From: Verrucomicrobia bacterium GWC2_42_7 | GTDB taxonomy: Bacteria > Verrucomicrobiota > Verrucomicrobiia > Opitutales > GWC2-42-7-A | NCBI GenBank assembly: GCA_001831055.1 | Contig: MIDO01000036.1 | Coordinates: 6,257-12,470, forward strand | DNA: 6,214 nt | Direction: 5' to 3' | Shown: positions 5,769 to 6,214 of the stretch, piece by piece | Layout of the letters: each line of letters begins with the position of its first letter | Numbering within the stretch: the first letter of the stretch is position 1 | The notes under the pieces: model-generated | Told to the model about the DNA's origin: nothing | What the model saw: the letters and a program-made list of their open reading frames with translations, nothing else | Databases searched by the model: none | Translations under genes and position numbers: made by a program

Positions 5769-6214
5769 CTAAGAAACCGCAAAAGGTTGAGAGGCCAATG
5801 AGAAGCGTTTTTGGAGGGAGCCATCGGCGAAGACGTATTCCTCGCGGAGGGAGACCGTGAGGGGAGTCGGGAGGGGGGCTGGGTCGAGGACAATTTGTGT
5901 TTCAAGGGAGGAGGGATGGGAGACGACGAGTTTTTTATAGTTATTTTGGCCGAAGTGGAGGTTGTCCAGTCGGGAAAGCCTTGGATTGTCGATGGGGGAG
6001 ATGGGCGGGACGCCGGTGTGACGTGAGTGCGAGTGTCTGGCCGCGGATCGGTTGCGGTTGGTTCGAGTGAGCTCTGCAAGGTCGTCTGCGCCCAGATGTT
6101 TGGGAGGGCCAAACCGGATGACGGTTTTCCCTGTGGACAAGTCTTGTTCTACCGATTGGATGAGCGCATTCATGGATGTCCATGAGGGGTGGGCATCGAG
6201 AATTTGAAGCGTTT
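5769..6214 (-). CDS. C-terminal fragment of a phage-tail-like or structural protein, cut by the right edge
   Basis: The frame is open from the right edge to a TAG at 5771-5769, giving 147 residues. The ATG at 6173 is internal: codons before it read 'TLQILDAHPSWTS' without a stop up to the window edge, so the true start lies outside. The segment 'SVEQDLSTGKTVIRFGPPKHLG' (in two parts, SVEQDLSTGK and TVIRFGPPKHLG) precedes a basic stretch 'RTNRNRSAARHSHSRH'. A proline-rich and beta-looking tail follows ('LETQIVLDPAPLP', 'LTVSLREEYVFADGSLQKRF'). The 'generates Tt-FGPp-hLg' pattern recalls C-terminal parts of tail-like proteins in phage-derived clusters of Verrucomicrobiota; this is from memory and unverified. 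No enzyme motif is seen. It is GC-rich compared with the genes at the left. It stands directly upstream of the small gene at 4970-5434 on the same strand, so both may belong to one module. Other frames of this region are also open, but the edge-crossing frame has the most natural amino acid composition. Confidence 0.65.
   Translation of the reverse strand, partial: TLQILDAHPSWTSMNALIQSVEQDLSTGKTVIRFGPPKHLGADDLAELTRTNRNRSAARHSHSRHTGVPPISPIDNPRLSRLDNLHFGQNNYKKLVVSHPSSLETQIVLDPAPLPTPLTVSLREEYVFADGSLQKRFSLASQPFAVS

Noticed and set aside
5636..6112. 158-codon minus-strand open frame overlapping the right-end gene
   Set aside because: The peptide is a Ser/Thr/Pro/Arg-rich low-complexity string typical of a shifted frame in GC-rich DNA. 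The frame ending at 5769 is open to the window edge and has a natural composition.

Overview
All protein genes I can support lie on the minus strand, so transcription runs from right to left. The window looks like bacterial chromosomal DNA. The genes fall into two groups. The right end (about 4890-6214) holds two genes that look like phage-tail-like or structural accessory proteins: a GC-rich C-terminal fragment that enters from beyond the right edge, and a small complete gene at 4970-5434. The left part (1-4650) is more AT-rich. It holds a methyl-accepting chemotaxis receptor, a 421-residue protein I do not recognise, and the N-terminal 380 residues of a class 3 (fungal-type) lipase-like protein that runs off the left edge. 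The receptor and the unknown gene are 15 bases apart and are probably co-transcribed. The lipase starts 49 bases after the unknown gene, past a terminator-like hairpin.

Organism: not certain. The right-end fragment, with its 'TGKTVIRFGPPKHLG' segment followed by a basic stretch, reminds me of phage-like tail proteins from Verrucomicrobiota (Opitutae and relatives). Weak or missing Shine-Dalgarno sequences fit but are not diagnostic. A chlamydia-like or other host-associated bacterium would also be possible, given a lipase next to an orphan protein. I hold the phylum call at low confidence and base it on memory of the family, not on a search.

Intergenic DNA: two stretches exceed 300 bases. 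4651-4969 holds a good promoter candidate for the receptor (4642-4670), a composite hairpin repeat (4722-4820), and a 25-codon open extension of the small gene after its TGA stop. 5435-5768 holds a long imperfect palindrome that ends exactly at the small gene's start codon (5435-5554), a small AT-rich linker with a 7-base tandem repeat (5575-5591), and a second, longer copy of the composite repeat (5607-5766) in opposite orientation. The small gene therefore sits between inverted copies of the same repeat. This is the most unusual structure in the window and could mark a mobile cassette or a pair of REP/MITE-like elements.

I see no tRNA, rRNA, CRISPR array, transposase or integrase. How the left-hand genes work together is open: a membrane chemoreceptor would relay a signal to CheA/CheW encoded elsewhere, and the lipase-like protein would act on lipids or esters, but nothing in the sequence links these activities directly.
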